64,000 nt of DNA from Paraburkholderia nodosa DSM 21604. Its GTDB lineage: Bacteria; Pseudomonadota; Gammaproteobacteria; Burkholderiales; Burkholderiaceae. Where the stretch lies: contig NZ_JAFA01000001.1 of assembly GCF_000519185.1 (NCBI RefSeq), positions 248,001 through 312,000 of the forward strand. Reading direction: 5' to 3'. Position 1 is the stretch's first letter. Each line of letters begins with the position of its first letter. Of the stretch, positions 23,614 through 32,667 are shown in pieces. A model generated the notes under the pieces. The model worked only from the letters and a program-made list of their open reading frames with translations, made no database searches and had not been told where the DNA came from. A program made the position numbers and the translations under genes.

Positions 23614-24669
23614 ATGAACGCCTCTTCCCTCACGACTCTCACGCTCGCCCGTCCCGACGACTGGCACCTGCACGTGCGCGACGGCGCGATGCTCGCGGCC
23701 GTGCTGCCGCATACGGCGCGCCAGTTCGGCCGCGCGATCATCATGCCGAACCTCAAGCCGCCGGTTACGACGACCGAGCAGGCCGCCGCCTACCGCGAGC
23801 GCATTCTCGCGGCGCTGCCGGCGGGCTCGACGTTCGAGCCGCTGATGACGCTCTATCTCACCGACAACACGCCACCCGAGGAAATCCGCCGCGCGAAGGC
23901 GAGCGGCTTCGTGCATGGCGTGAAGCTGTACCCGGCGGGCGCGACGACGAATTCGGACGCCGGCGTGACCGACATCCGCAAGTGTGCGAAGACGCTCGAA
24001 GCCATGCAGGAAGTGGGCATGCCGCTGCTCGTGCACGGTGAAGTAACGAGTGCCGACATCGACCTGTTCGACCGCGAGAAGGTCTTCATCGACCGCGTGA
24101 TGATTCCGACGCGCCGCGATTTTCCGGGTCTCAAGGTGGTGTTCGAGCACATCACGACGAAGGACGCCGTCGACTACATCTGCGCCGATCACGCCGCGCC
24201 CGGCCTGCTCGGCGCGACGATCACCGCACATCACCTGCTCTACAACCGCAACGCGATCTTCCAGGGCGGCATTCGTCCGCACTACTACTGCCTGCCCGTG
24301 CTCAAGCGCGAGACGCATCGCGTGGCGCTCGTGGACGCGGCGACCTCGGGCGATCATCGCTTCTTCCTCGGCACCGACAGCGCGCCGCACCCGAAGGGCC
24401 TGAAGGAGCACGCGTGCGGCTGCGCGGGCTGCTACACGGCGCTGCATGCGCTCGAGCTCTACGCCGAAGCGTTCGACAATGCTGGCGCGCTCGACAAGCT
24501 CGAGGGCTTCGCGAGCTTTTACGGCGCGGACTTCTACGGCCTGCCGCGCGCGACCGAAACGGTCACGCTGCGCCGCGAGAACTGGACGCTGCCCGCCGAA
24601 GTCGAGGCCGGCGACACGCCCGTCGTGCCGCTGCGCGGCGGCGAGACGATCGGCTGGAAACTCGCTTGA
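23614..24669 (+). CDS. pyrC: Dihydroorotase (PyrC type)
   Basis: Zinc enzyme of pyrimidine synthesis that cyclises carbamoyl aspartate to dihydroorotate. The ATG at 23614 gives 351 aa, the class II PyrC size. Metal ligands are visible: [10 protein letters not shown] near residue 15, the carboxylated lysine in [15 protein letters not shown] near 108, LLVHGEV near 143, FEHITT near 183 and [10 protein letters not shown] near 253. Open frame continues upstream but without homology. The next gene begins within a few tens of bases and is probably co-transcribed. Confidence 0.97.
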   Translation: MNASSLTTLTLARPDDWHLHVRDGAMLAAVLPHTARQFGRAIIMPNLKPPVTTTEQAAAYRERILAALPAGSTFEPLMTLYLTDNTPPEEIRRAKASGFVHGVKLYPAGATTNSDAGVTDIRKCAKTLEAMQEVGMPLLVHGEVTSADIDLFDREKVFIDRVMIPTRRDFPGLKVVFEHITTKDAVDYICADHAAPGLLGATITAHHLLYNRNAIFQGGIRPHYYCLPVLKRETHRVALVDAATSGDHRFFLGTDSAPHPKGLKEHACGCAGCYTALHALELYAEAFDNAGALDKLEGFASFYGADFYGLPRATETVTLRRENWTLPAEVEAGDTPVVPLRGGETIGWKLA

Positions 24670-24740
24670 ACGAGGCGGGGCCAGGTGTGGCTGCGGGCGC
24701 AACGGTCGGCGCGGCCGGCGCAGTCGATGCGCCCGCACCG

Positions 24741-25616
24741 ATGCCCGCACGCGCCCCGCGCCGGACCATGCCGCTGGGCAGTTTCATCGACATCGACTGG
24801 GCGCGCCCGTGGTTCGCGCAACACGAAACGCGCGGCCGGCGCTGGCAGCAGGCCGCGCTGGCGGGATACGCGGCGTATCTGGCCGAACTGAACGCCGATG
24901 CGCTGGCTGCCGCCCAAAGCACGGGCCGCGGCCAGCCGCTGCGCTTCATCGCCCAGGACGACCTGCCCGAGGGCTCTGCCTACGAGGCGCATATCGCGGC
25001 GACAGGCTGCGTGCCGACGCGCCACAACCTCCACGACTTTTTCAACGCGCTCGCCTGGTTCGCGTTCCCGCGCATCAAGGCGACGCTGAACGCGCGCCAG
25101 GCCGCGGCGATCGACGTGCTGGGCGTGGGCCGCACGCGCGGCGGCGTGCGCGACGCGCTCACGCTGTTCGACGAGAACGCGGTGCTCTTTGCCTCGTCGG
25201 ATGCGATGCTGGCAGCGGCGTTGCGCGGCTTCGACTGGCGCACGCTGTTCGTGGCGCAGCGCGCGGGATGGGAAGCGGCTGTCGGGGAGACGATCGGCGA
25301 GGCGCGCTGCGAAGTCCGCGTATTCGGCCATGCGCTGCTCGAAAAGATGATCTCGCCTTATGCGGCGTGCACGGCGCACGCATGGGTGGTCGAGGTGCCG
25401 CACGCATATTTCACGTGGCCGCGCGCGCAACGCGACGCGTATCTGGACGAGACGGTGAGCGTCACGCTCGCCGCCGACGCCACGCCTGACGCGCTCAACG
25501 GGCGCAGCTTCGCGCCGCTGCCGGTGCTCGGCATTCCGGGCTGGTGGGCGCAAAACGAGATTCCGTCGTTCTACGACGACGCCACAGTTTTTCGCACTGG
25601 CCGTCGAGCGCGCTAA
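24741..25616 (+). CDS. DUF3025-domain protein of unknown function
   Basis: The region MPLGSFIDIDWARPWFAQHE onward matches the DUF3025 pattern, with RHNLHDFFNALAWFAFPRIK and GVGRTRGGVRDALTLFDENA as conserved blocks and LGIPGWWAQNEIPSFYDD near the C-terminus. The function is unknown. The start is uncertain: ATG 24741 gives 291 aa and ATG 24768 gives 282 aa; a TTG at 24666 overlapping the pyrC stop would add an Ala/Gly/Pro-rich leader. It lies directly after pyrC and just before the RNase P RNA gene. Confidence 0.75.
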   Translation: MPARAPRRTMPLGSFIDIDWARPWFAQHETRGRRWQQAALAGYAAYLAELNADALAAAQSTGRGQPLRFIAQDDLPEGSAYEAHIAATGCVPTRHNLHDFFNALAWFAFPRIKATLNARQAAAIDVLGVGRTRGGVRDALTLFDENAVLFASSDAMLAAALRGFDWRTLFVAQRAGWEAAVGETIGEARCEVRVFGHALLEKMISPYAACTAHAWVVEVPHAYFTWPRAQRDAYLDETVSVTLAADATPDALNGRSFAPLPVLGIPGWWAQNEIPSFYDDATVFRTGRRAR

Positions 25617-25670
25617 AAGCCAGGCGGGCGGCAATCGATCCGGCCCCCGGCGCAGCGCGGCCGCACGTGC

Positions 25671-25676
25671 TAAGAT
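25671..25676 (+). promoter_or_regulatory. Probable -10 element of rnpB
   Basis: TAAGAT lies 8 bases before the expected 5' end of the RNase P RNA. No convincing -35 is seen. Confidence 0.45.
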
Positions 25677-25683
25677 CGCGCCT

Positions 25684-26096
<413 letters not shown>

Positions 26097-26109
26097 GCCT
26101 CATTCATGT

Positions 26110-26155
26110 AAAAAGCCGGCGCGTTTCTTCGCAGAAACGCGCCGGCTTTTTCTTT
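26110..26155. terminator. Terminator between rnpB and the OsmC-family gene
   Basis: Very strong stem (about 18 pairs, AAAAAGCCGGCGCGTTTC and its complement) with a T-run on the right and an A-run on the left. It serves rnpB rightward and the OsmC gene leftward. Confidence 0.93.
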
Positions 26156-26166
26156 TGCCGCTGGCC

Positions 26167-26589
26167 TTAAGCGGCGACGATCTCGAACGTATGCGTGATC
26201 TCGGCAGTCTTGCCGATCATGATCGACGCCGAGCAGTACTTGTCGTGCGAGAGGTTGATCGCGCGCTCCACGGTGGCCGGGTTCAGGTTCTTGCCGGTCA
26301 CGGTGAAGTGGAAGTGGATCTTCGTGAAGACCTTGGGGTCTTCGCTCGCGCGCTCGGCCTTGAGCGTCACGCTGCAGCCGCTCACTTCCTGGCGGCTCTT
26401 CTTGAGGATCAGCACCACGTCGTAGGCCGTGCAGCCGCCCGTGCCGAGCAGCACCATTTCCATCGGCCGCGGCGCGAGGTTGTGGCCGCCGCCTTCCGGT
26501 GCGCCGTCCATGTTGACGAGATGGCCGCTGCCCGTTTCGGCTGCGAACGCCATGCCGTCCTGACCCATCCAGCTAACTTTGCATTCCAT
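26167..26589 (-). CDS. OsmC/Ohr-family protein
   Basis: 140 aa. The family's two reactive cysteines are in LLGTGGCTAYDVVLILKK (near residue 53) and HDKYCSASIMIGKTAEI (near residue 119). OsmC proteins are cytoplasmic thiol peroxidases acting on organic hydroperoxides; this member is closer to the general OsmC-like (YhfA-type) group than to Ohr, judged from the N-terminus. It stands alone, with its 3' end at the shared terminator and a 637-base gap upstream. Confidence 0.87.
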   Translation of the reverse strand: MECKVSWMGQDGMAFAAETGSGHLVNMDGAPEGGGHNLAPRPMEMVLLGTGGCTAYDVVLILKKSRQEVSGCSVTLKAERASEDPKVFTKIHFHFTVTGKNLNPATVERAINLSHDKYCSASIMIGKTAEITHTFEIVAA

Positions 26590-26884
26590 ATGCGTATGCC
26601 CCTGCGCGGTTTCTTGATTCAGACGGCATTGTAGCCCGCGCCTTACTGGTATGTCCGGGGGGACACGGCGGCGCGCGCCTTATGCCACGTGCTTGAATGT
26701 TGCGTCGCGACATCCTGTGAACAAGACGGATTTCCCTTGTGCAATTAGGGGTTTCGCTCTAGTTGTCCTGCACGCTCTTCGCGTCTCGGATTTCCAATGC
26801 GCTGATTTTTAAGAAATTTTCTACCGATGCGCTGATTTCATTGAATTTCACATTGTGGTGTTAGATTTCGCAATGCAAATCCCC
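26590..26884. other. AT-rich gene-free region upstream of the small RNA
   Basis: First part of a 637-base gap without a credible gene. From about 26740 the sequence becomes strongly AT-rich compared with its surroundings. A 12-base direct repeat ATGCGCTGATTT occurs at 26797-26808 and 26827-26838, 30 bases apart (nearly three helical turns). This could be a binding region for a regulator or nucleoid protein controlling the promoter at 26885. Confidence 0.4.
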
Positions 26885-26913
26885 TTGCGCCGCACAAGGC
26901 GCATCCGTATAAT
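26885..26913 (+). promoter_or_regulatory. Near-consensus sigma-70 promoter of candidate small RNA
   Basis: TTGCGC at 26885-26890 and TATAAT at 26908-26913 with an exact 17-base spacer. It predicts a transcript start near 26920. No coding frame with a ribosome site begins downstream before the terminator. Confidence 0.75.
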
Positions 26914-26919
26914 TGGTCT

Positions 26920-27015
26920 CATTGGTTGTCGTGCTCCACGACACCTCAGCATGTCTCCTCCACCCTCCTCCAAAGAGTGGATTAAGCCCGAACAAACGCG
27001 TTCGGGCTTTTTTTC
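26920..27015 (+). ncRNA. Candidate small RNA with two anti-Shine-Dalgarno motifs
   Basis: A stretch of about 95 bases bounded by a consensus-like promoter and an intrinsic terminator (stem 26984-26993 with 27000-27009, then T-run to 27014). Inside are a 7-bp hairpin with a 3-base loop (26927-26943), an unstructured pyrimidine-rich segment holding CTCCTCC twice (26955-26961 and 26965-26971), and the terminator hairpin. CTCCTCC resembles the 3' end of 16S rRNA and could pair with ribosome-binding sites of target mRNAs. I do not recognise it as a named RNA. The next gene, rplM, has its own promoter downstream, so this is not simply its leader. Confidence 0.65.
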
Positions 27016-27065
27016 GTCTGCCGGCCTCGTTTTGCCCCGCCTCTGCCCCCGCCGCAAGCAAATTT

Positions 27066-27095
27066 TTGACTCACGGCCAAATTTCCCTTTATAAT
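27066..27095 (+). promoter_or_regulatory. Promoter of rplM-rpsI
   Basis: TTGACT at 27066-27071 and TATAAT at 27090-27095, spacer 18. The predicted start near 27102 gives a leader of about 125 bases that ends in an eight-T tract just before the rplM ribosome site. In E. coli this operon is feedback-regulated by L13 at its leader; whether that holds here cannot be seen. Confidence 0.75.
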
Positions 27096-27226
27096 CGTAG
27101 GTTCTCCGCATCCATGTCCGCGCGGAGACGGGGAAACTCGAACCAGGGAGAGCCTGCGCCGACGTCAACGAGCGTCACCATACAAGCAGGACCAAAACAG
27201 GGCACAGTATTTTTTTTGGATCGATC

Positions 27227-27655
27227 ATGAAGACTTTTTCCGCCAAGGCACATGAAGTGCAGCGCGAATGGTACGTGATTGACGCGACGGATAAGGTTCT
27301 CGGCCGTGTCGCCAGCGAAGTGGCACGCCGTCTTCGCGGCAAGCACAAGCCTGAGTTCACCCCGCACGTCGACACTGGTGATTTCATCATCATCATCAAC
27401 GCCGGCAAGCTGAAGGTCACGGGCAACAAGACCACCGACAAGAAGTACTACCGTCACTCGGGTTACCCAGGCGGTATCTACGAAACGACGTTCGGCAAGA
27501 TGCAGGAACGCTTCCCGGGCCGCGCGCTCGAGAAGGCCGTGAAGGGCATGCTGCCGAAGGGCCCGCTCGGTTACGCGATGATCAAGAAGCTGAAGGTCTA
27601 CGCAGAAGCAACGCACCCGCACTCGGCGCAACAGCCGAAGGCGCTCGAGATCTAA
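27227..27655 (+). CDS. rplM: 50S ribosomal protein L13
   Basis: Early-assembling large-subunit protein of 142 aa. [58 protein letters not shown] and [20 protein letters not shown] are characteristic. It is preceded by GGA seven bases before the ATG and a T-tract. rpsI follows after 11 bases as the second gene of the operon. Confidence 0.99.
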   Translation: MKTFSAKAHEVQREWYVIDATDKVLGRVASEVARRLRGKHKPEFTPHVDTGDFIIIINAGKLKVTGNKTTDKKYYRHSGYPGGIYETTFGKMQERFPGRALEKAVKGMLPKGPLGYAMIKKLKVYAEATHPHSAQQPKALEI

Positions 27656-27666
27656 GGGGAGCCCAT

Positions 27667-28059
27667 ATGATCGGTAACTGGAATTACGGTACGGGCCGCC
27701 GCAAGAGCGCCGTCGCTCGTGTCTTCATCAAGTCGGGCAAGGGCGAGATCGTCGTCAACGGCAAGCCCATCGCCGACTACTTCTCGCGCGAAACGTCGCT
27801 CATGATCGTGCGCCAGCCGCTGGAACTCACGAACCACGGCGCGACGTTCGACATCAAGGTGAACGTGACGGGTGGCGGCGAAACCGGCCAGGCCGGCGCA
27901 GTTCGCCACGGCATCACGCGCGCGCTGATGGACTACGACGCAACGCTCAAGCCGGCACTGTCGCAAGCTGGCTTCGTCACCCGTGACGCACGTGAAGTGG
28001 AACGTAAGAAGGTCGGTTTCCACAAGGCACGTCGCCGCAAGCAGTTCTCGAAGCGTTAA
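27667..28059 (+). CDS. rpsI: 30S ribosomal protein S9
   Basis: 130 aa. [20 protein letters not shown] at the start and the basic tail ending KQFSKR, which reaches the decoding centre, identify S9. The ribosome site AAGGGGAG is strong. Co-transcribed with rplM and closed by a terminator at 28112. Confidence 0.99.
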   Translation: MIGNWNYGTGRRKSAVARVFIKSGKGEIVVNGKPIADYFSRETSLMIVRQPLELTNHGATFDIKVNVTGGGETGQAGAVRHGITRALMDYDATLKPALSQAGFVTRDAREVERKKVGFHKARRRKQFSKR

Positions 28060-28111
28060 TTTCACATTGGCGCTTTGCGCCTGTGCCCCTCGCGGGGCGC
28101 GGCGCTGCTGC

Positions 28112-28150
28112 AAAAGCCGTCCGCGCTTCGTGCGCCGGGCGGCTTTTTTC
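28112..28150 (+). terminator. Terminator of rplM-rpsI
   Basis: Stem AAAAGCCG/CGGCTTTT extended by inner GC pairs around a TTCG-type loop, followed by six T residues and a second T-run. Confidence 0.88.
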
Positions 28151-28283
28151 GTTTTTGTCGGCGTGTCGCACGTGTGGCGCGCAAGCTGCGACAATCTGGA
28201 GAAACCCCTTGATTTCGCGGGCTTAAGCACGATATCGGGAAGAGCCCTACAATAGCGGCTAGAAGCTTTTTTGGAGAGTTCGA

Positions 28284-28649
28284 ATGAGCGCTGTCACCGA
28301 AACTACCGCGACCGAAATGCCCGGTCCCTTCGTTTTCACCGAAGCAGCGGCTGACAAGGTCAAGCAACTGATCGACGAGGAAGGCAACCCGGAGCTGAAG
28401 CTGCGCGTATTCGTGCAGGGCGGCGGCTGCTCGGGCTTCCAGTACGGATTCACGTTTGACGAAACGGTCAACGAAGACGACACCGTGATGAACCGCAACG
28501 GCGTCCAGCTTCTGATCGACTCGATGAGCTATCAGTACCTCGTCGGCGCCGAGATCGACTACAAGGACGATCTGAACGGTGCGCAGTTCGTCATCAAGAA
28601 CCCGAACGCGAGCACTACGTGCGGTTGCGGCTCGTCGTTCTCGGTTTGA
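28284..28649 (+). CDS. erpA: Iron-sulfur cluster insertion protein ErpA
   Basis: A-type carrier of 121 aa that delivers Fe-S clusters to target enzymes. The three conserved cysteines are in [13 protein letters not shown] (near residue 50) and [11 protein letters not shown] at the C-terminus (near 114 and 116). The ribosome site TTGGAGAG precedes the ATG. A TACAAT hexamer at 28248-28253 could be its -10. It is closed by a bidirectional terminator shared with anmK. Confidence 0.96.
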   Translation: MSAVTETTATEMPGPFVFTEAAADKVKQLIDEEGNPELKLRVFVQGGGCSGFQYGFTFDETVNEDDTVMNRNGVQLLIDSMSYQYLVGAEIDYKDDLNGAQFVIKNPNASTTCGCGSSFSV

Positions 28650-28661
28650 TCGATTTGCTGC

Positions 28662-28696
28662 AATAAAAAACGGGGCTTCGGCCCCGTTTTTTATTG
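28662..28696. terminator. Bidirectional terminator between erpA and anmK
   Basis: Symmetric element: AATAAAAAACGGGGC, TTCG loop, GCCCCGTTTTTTATT. It has T-runs in both directions, so it ends erpA and the convergent anmK. Confidence 0.95.
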
Positions 28697-28708
28697 GTGC
28701 GCGCTTGC

Positions 28709-29881
28709 TCAGCGCGGATAAATCGCGCCCAGCACGCGCTCGCCGGCAGCCCCGGTTACCGCCGCGAGATTGCCTGGCTCGCGCGCCACGCAGCGCATGG
28801 CGAGCCACGCGAAGGCAAGCGGCTCCACTTGATGCGGCGGAACGCCGAGCGCTTCGGTGGTCATGACCGGTACGCCCGCCACACCGCCCGTTTCGAGCGC
28901 CTTTTGCAGCGCCGCCATCAATGCCGGATTGCGCGCGCCGCCGCCGCAGACATACACGGCACGGCAATCACTCGCGTGACGCTCGATCTCGCGCGCCACG
29001 CTCACGGCGGTCAGCGCGACTAGCGTGGCCTGCACGTCGGCGGGCGTGAGCGACTCGAAGCCCTTGAGCTTGTCGTCGAGCCACTGGGCGTTGAAAAGAT
29101 CGCGGCCGGTGCTCTTGGGCGGCTGCTGCTCGAAGAACGGGTCGTCCAACAGGGCATTCAGAAGCGGCTGGTGCAGATTGCCGCTCGTGGCGAACTTGCC
29201 GTTCTCGTCGTAGGGCTTGCCCAGGTGCCGTTCGGCCCACAGGTCGAGCAGGGCGTTGGCCGGGCCGCAGTCGAAGCCGCGCACGGCGCCCGTCGCCGAA
29301 AGCACCGTGATGTTGCTGATGCCACCGAGGTTGCAGACCACGCGCGTTTCTTCCTGCGAACCGAACAGCGTCGCGTGGAATGCGGGCACGAGCGGCGCAC
29401 CCTGACCGCCCGAGGCGACGTCGCGGCTGCGGAAATCGGCGACTACGTCGATATGCGTGAGTTCCGCAAGCAGCGCCGGGTTCTGGATCTGCACGGTGTA
29501 GCCCTTCTCCGGCCGATGCCGCACGGTTTGGCCGTGCGCGCCGATTGCGCGCACCTCGGCGGGGGGCACGTTGCTCCCGCGCAGCAACTCGTGGCAGCAC
29601 ACCGCATAGCGGGCAGCCAGCGCGTTGCCGGCGAGCGCTTCGCGCTCGATCTCGTTCTCGCCTGGCTGCTGCAACGAAAAGAGCGCCTCGCGCAGCCCCT
29701 GGGCGAAGCCGACGAACGCCTCGGCCAGCACCACTGGCCGCTGGCCCGCCTCGAAGCGCACGGCAATGCCGTCCACACCATCCATGCTCGTGCCCGACAT
29801 CAGGCCGAAATACACGCCGTCGGCGGCGTGTGCGCTCTCGTTTCGTGCGTCGCGTGGCGCCACGTTGTGCTCCTTTATCAA
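28709..29881 (-). CDS. anmK: Anhydro-N-acetylmuramic acid kinase
   Basis: Cell-wall recycling enzyme that hydrolyses and phosphorylates 1,6-anhydro-MurNAc to MurNAc 6-phosphate. The protein is 390 aa. The phosphate-binding [12 protein letters not shown] lies near residue 26, [15 protein letters not shown] near 117, [20 protein letters not shown] near 153, [11 protein letters not shown] near 203, and [12 protein letters not shown] near 315. The ATG at 29881 is the longest start; a shorter one cannot be excluded since the first 20 residues are not conserved. It is convergent with erpA and divergent from higBA. Confidence 0.95.
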   Translation of the reverse strand: MIKEHNVAPRDARNESAHAADGVYFGLMSGTSMDGVDGIAVRFEAGQRPVVLAEAFVGFAQGLREALFSLQQPGENEIEREALAGNALAARYAVCCHELLRGSNVPPAEVRAIGAHGQTVRHRPEKGYTVQIQNPALLAELTHIDVVADFRSRDVASGGQGAPLVPAFHATLFGSQEETRVVCNLGGISNITVLSATGAVRGFDCGPANALLDLWAERHLGKPYDENGKFATSGNLHQPLLNALLDDPFFEQQPPKSTGRDLFNAQWLDDKLKGFESLTPADVQATLVALTAVSVAREIERHASDCRAVYVCGGGARNPALMAALQKALETGGVAGVPVMTTEALGVPPHQVEPLAFAWLAMRCVAREPGNLAAVTGAAGERVLGAIYPR

Positions 29882-30044
29882 TGCAATTCAGTGCCCTGCG
29901 AAGGAATTATCGGCGCAATGCCGTTCGAGCGTAAGCCGAAAGGCTGACTGTCGGCCGCCTGCGCGACGTGGGACGCTCATCGGCGCTGCTCGAACGCGGG
30001 CGGCGCTGGAGCCTTGCGCGAAGTCAACTTGTGGAGTCTCTATG

Positions 30045-30091
30045 TTGACTGCGCAACATGTCGTTCGTATAGTGAGACTATACGCTATACG
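30045..30091 (+). promoter_or_regulatory. higBA promoter with overlapping operator
   Basis: TTGACT (30045-30050), 17-base spacer, TATAGT (30068-30073). A perfect 7-5-7 palindrome CGTATAG-TGAGA-CTATACG (30066-30084) covers the -10, and a third CTATACG copy follows at once (30085-30091). The layout suits autorepression by the HigA antitoxin or the HigBA complex. A further 6-bp inverted repeat (ATGTTG/CAACAT, 30042-30059) spans the -35. Confidence 0.75.
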
Positions 30092-30165
30092 GGTGACGCA
30101 CACCGACCCCAAGCCGGACCGTGGCTCCAGACCACCCATGCTGGATCTGCCTAGTCTGGAGAATC

Positions 30166-30444
30166 ATGATCAAGTCGTGGAACCACAAAGGGCTGAAGGC
30201 GTTCTTTTTTACCGGTAGCAAGACGGGCATCCGGCCCGATCACATACCGCGCCTGCGGCGTCAGCTGGCGCGGCTCGACGAGGCCGAGTCGCCGCGGGAC
30301 ATGAACGTGCCGGGCTGGCGCTGCCATGCGCTGGAAGGCCGTCTCGACGGTCATCACGCGATTCTCGTCAACGGCAACTGGCGCCTGACTTTCGCGTTCG
30401 AAGGTCGCCACGCAGTCCTGGTCGACTATCACGACTACCACTGA
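30166..30444 (+). CDS. higB: HigB-type toxin (RelE/ParE superfamily)
   Basis: 92 aa, the size of HigB killer proteins. MIKSWNHKGLKAFFFTGSKT at the start and HALEGRLDGHHAILVNGNWR followed by LTFAFEGRHAVLVDYHDYH at the C-terminus match the HigB (plasmid maintenance killer) family, whose members cut mRNA on translating ribosomes. The ATG at 30166 has TGGAG 7 bases upstream; the longer open frame lacks a ribosome site. It precedes its antitoxin by 12 bases, the toxin-first order typical of higBA. Confidence 0.9.
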   Translation: MIKSWNHKGLKAFFFTGSKTGIRPDHIPRLRRQLARLDEAESPRDMNVPGWRCHALEGRLDGHHAILVNGNWRLTFAFEGRHAVLVDYHDYH

Positions 30445-30456
30445 GGCACGAGCAAG

Positions 30457-30768
30457 ATGAACGACACGCTACGCATGCACAACCCGCCACATCCTGGCGA
30501 AACGCTGCGCGACGACATCCTCCCCGAGCTGGGGCTCACCGTGACGGAGGCCGCGGCGCAGCTCGGCGTCACCCGCGCTGCGCTCTCGCGCGTGCTCAAC
30601 GGCCGCGCGGGCATCTCCCCGGAGATGGCGCTGCGCCTCGAGGCATGGCTCGGCGAAGAAAACGGCGGCCGCGCCGATCTGTGGCTCGCCATGCAGGTTG
30701 CCTACGATCTTTGGCAGGCCCGCGCGAAAGGCGTGCCGCGCGTGGAGCGCGCCCCCGCCCGTTCCTGA
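30457..30768 (+). CDS. higA: HigA-type antitoxin, XRE-family HTH protein
   Basis: 103 aa. [20 protein letters not shown] followed by the helix-turn-helix ([20 protein letters not shown], about residues 29-48) is the HigA/VapI pattern. The C-terminal half ([20 protein letters not shown]) is helical and ends in a basic stretch. It should neutralise HigB and repress the promoter at 30045. The gene pair sits between anmK and tyrS, whose neighbourhood is otherwise conserved, so it is probably an inserted module. Confidence 0.92.
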   Translation: MNDTLRMHNPPHPGETLRDDILPELGLTVTEAAAQLGVTRAALSRVLNGRAGISPEMALRLEAWLGEENGGRADLWLAMQVAYDLWQARAKGVPRVERAPARS

Positions 30769-30903
30769 GCGCGGGGTTCGTGGCACGCGCCGCGAGCAAA
30801 CGTCGCGCGCGCGACCCGTAACAGTTCCAAATCTCGGCCCGGCGAGTCGAATCACGTAAAATTGCGCTCTAGACCCAGACTTAACGACAGAACCGATCGA
30901 AGC

Positions 30904-32169
30904 ATGAGCAACGAGTCCACCTCCAGCAACGGCGCCAGCACCGGCGCAAAAGACGCCTTTCCGGTCACCGACGAAGTTCGTCACGCGCTCGCCGTCACGA
31001 AGCGCGGCGTGGACGAACTGCTGATCGAAGAAGAATTCGAGCAAAAGCTCGCCCGCAGCGCGGCCACCGGCAAGCCGCTGCGCATCAAGCTTGGCCTCGA
31101 CCCGACCGCGCCCGACATCCACATCGGCCATACGGTCGTGCTCAACAAGATGCGCCAACTGCAGGATCTCGGCCACAACGTGATCTTCCTGATCGGCGAC
31201 TTCACTTCGCTCATCGGCGACCCGTCGGGCCGCAACGCCACGCGTCCGCCACTCACGCGCGAGCAGATCGAATCGAACGCGAAAACGTATTTCGAGCAGG
31301 CCGCGCTCGTGCTCGACCGCGAAAAGACCGAAATTCGCTACAACAGCGAATGGTCGATGCCGCTCGGCGCCGACGGCATGATCAAGCTCGCGTCGCGCTA
31401 CACGGTTGCGCGCATTCTGGAGCGCGAAGACTTCACCAAGCGCTTCCAGAGCGGCGTGCCCATTTCGATCCACGAATTCCTGTATCCGCTCATGCAGGGC
31501 TACGACTCGGTCGCGCTCAATGCGGACCTCGAGCTCGGCGGCACGGACCAGAAGTTCAACCTGCTCGTTGGCCGCGAGCTGCAAAAGCAGTATGGCCAGG
31601 AGCAGCAGTGCATTCTCACGATGCCGCTGCTCGAAGGCCTCGACGGCGTCGAGAAGATGTCGAAGTCGAAGAACAACTACATTGGCATCAGCGAGAAGCC
31701 GAACGACATGTTCGGCAAGCTCATGAGCATTTCCGACTTGCTGATGTGGCGTTACTTCACGCTGCTCTCGTTCCGGCCGATGGACGAAATCGAGGGATTC
31801 AAGCGCGAAATCGAAGCGGGCCGCAACCCGCGCGACTTCAAGGTGCTGCTCGCGCAGGAAATCGTCGCGCGCTTTCACTCGCAGGCCGACGCCGAGCGCG
31901 CGCTCGAAGACTTCAACCATCGCGCCAAGGGCGGCGTGCCGGACGACATTCCGTCGATCACGCTCGCGGGCGCGCCCCTCGCCATCGGCCAGTTGCTTAA
32001 GCAGGCGGGGCTCGTGCCCTCCACGAGCGAAGCGCTGCGCAACATCGAGCAGGGCGGCGTGAAGATCGACGGCGCCACCGTTTCCGACAAGGGCCTCAAG
32101 GTCGAAGCGGGCGAGTTCGTCGTGCAGGTGGGCAAGCGCCGCTTTGCGCGCGTGACGCTCACGGCATGA
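30904..32169 (+). CDS. tyrS: Tyrosine--tRNA ligase
   Basis: Class I synthetase of 421 aa. [20 protein letters not shown] contains the HIGH motif near residue 75, [13 protein letters not shown] the KMSKS loop near 252, and the C-terminal about 65 residues form an S4 RNA-binding domain ([20 protein letters not shown]). The motif style is that of the TyrZ/long HIGH-region group common in beta- and gammaproteobacteria. The ATG at 30904 adds a Ser/Asn/Gly-rich leader. A TAAAAT -10-like hexamer is at 30857-30862. Its stop codon overlaps the dtd start (ATGA). Confidence 0.97.
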   Translation: MSNESTSSNGASTGAKDAFPVTDEVRHALAVTKRGVDELLIEEEFEQKLARSAATGKPLRIKLGLDPTAPDIHIGHTVVLNKMRQLQDLGHNVIFLIGDFTSLIGDPSGRNATRPPLTREQIESNAKTYFEQAALVLDREKTEIRYNSEWSMPLGADGMIKLASRYTVARILEREDFTKRFQSGVPISIHEFLYPLMQGYDSVALNADLELGGTDQKFNLLVGRELQKQYGQEQQCILTMPLLEGLDGVEKMSKSKNNYIGISEKPNDMFGKLMSISDLLMWRYFTLLSFRPMDEIEGFKREIEAGRNPRDFKVLLAQEIVARFHSQADAERALEDFNHRAKGGVPDDIPSITLAGAPLAIGQLLKQAGLVPSTSEALRNIEQGGVKIDGATVSDKGLKVEAGEFVVQVGKRRFARVTLTA

Positions 32170-32636
32170 TTGCGCTGATCCAGCGCGTGCGCCGCGCCGA
32201 GGTGCGCGTGGCGCACGGCGGCAGCGAGCGCGTGACCGGCGCGATCGGCCAGGGGCTGCTCGCGCTGGTTTGCGCGGAGCGCGGCGACACCGAGGCCAAC
32301 GCCGACAAGCTGCTCGCGAAGTTGCTCGGATATCGAGTGTTCAGCGACGCGGCGGGCAAGATGAACCTGAGCGTGCAGAACATCGACGGCAACGGCGCCC
32401 CCGGCGGCCTGCTGCTCGTCTCGCAGTTCACGCTGGCGGCCGACACGAACAGCGGTCTGCGCCCGAGCTTCACGCCGGCCGCGCCGCCCGAAGAGGGGCG
32501 GCGTCTGTTCGATTATTTCGTCGCCGCCGCGCGCGAGAAGCATACGACCGTCGAGATCGGCGAGTTCGGCGCCGACATGCAGGTGTCGCTCGTCAACGAC
32601 GGCCCCGTCACGTTCTGGCTGCAAGTGCGCAACTGA
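32166..32636 (+). CDS. dtd: D-aminoacyl-tRNA deacylase
   Basis: 156 aa chirality-proofreading enzyme that removes D-amino acids, classically D-tyrosine, from t[16 protein letters not shown], the catalytic [17 protein letters not shown] near residue 87, and [11 protein letters not shown] (the Gly-cisPro region) at the C-terminus are intact. The ATG lies in a four-base overlap with the tyrS stop, so translation of the proofreader is coupled to the synthetase. Confidence 0.97.
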   Translation: MIALIQRVRRAEVRVAHGGSERVTGAIGQGLLALVCAERGDTEANADKLLAKLLGYRVFSDAAGKMNLSVQNIDGNGAPGGLLLVSQFTLAADTNSGLRPSFTPAAPPEEGRRLFDYFVAAAREKHTTVEIGEFGADMQVSLVNDGPVTFWLQVRN

Positions 32637-32667
32637 ACCATGTGTTTTTGACTATGCGCTTCTGACC

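Noticed and set aside
27097..27226. Possible riboswitch in the rplM leader
   Set aside because: No recognisable aptamer fold; a ribosomal-protein leader is the simpler reading.
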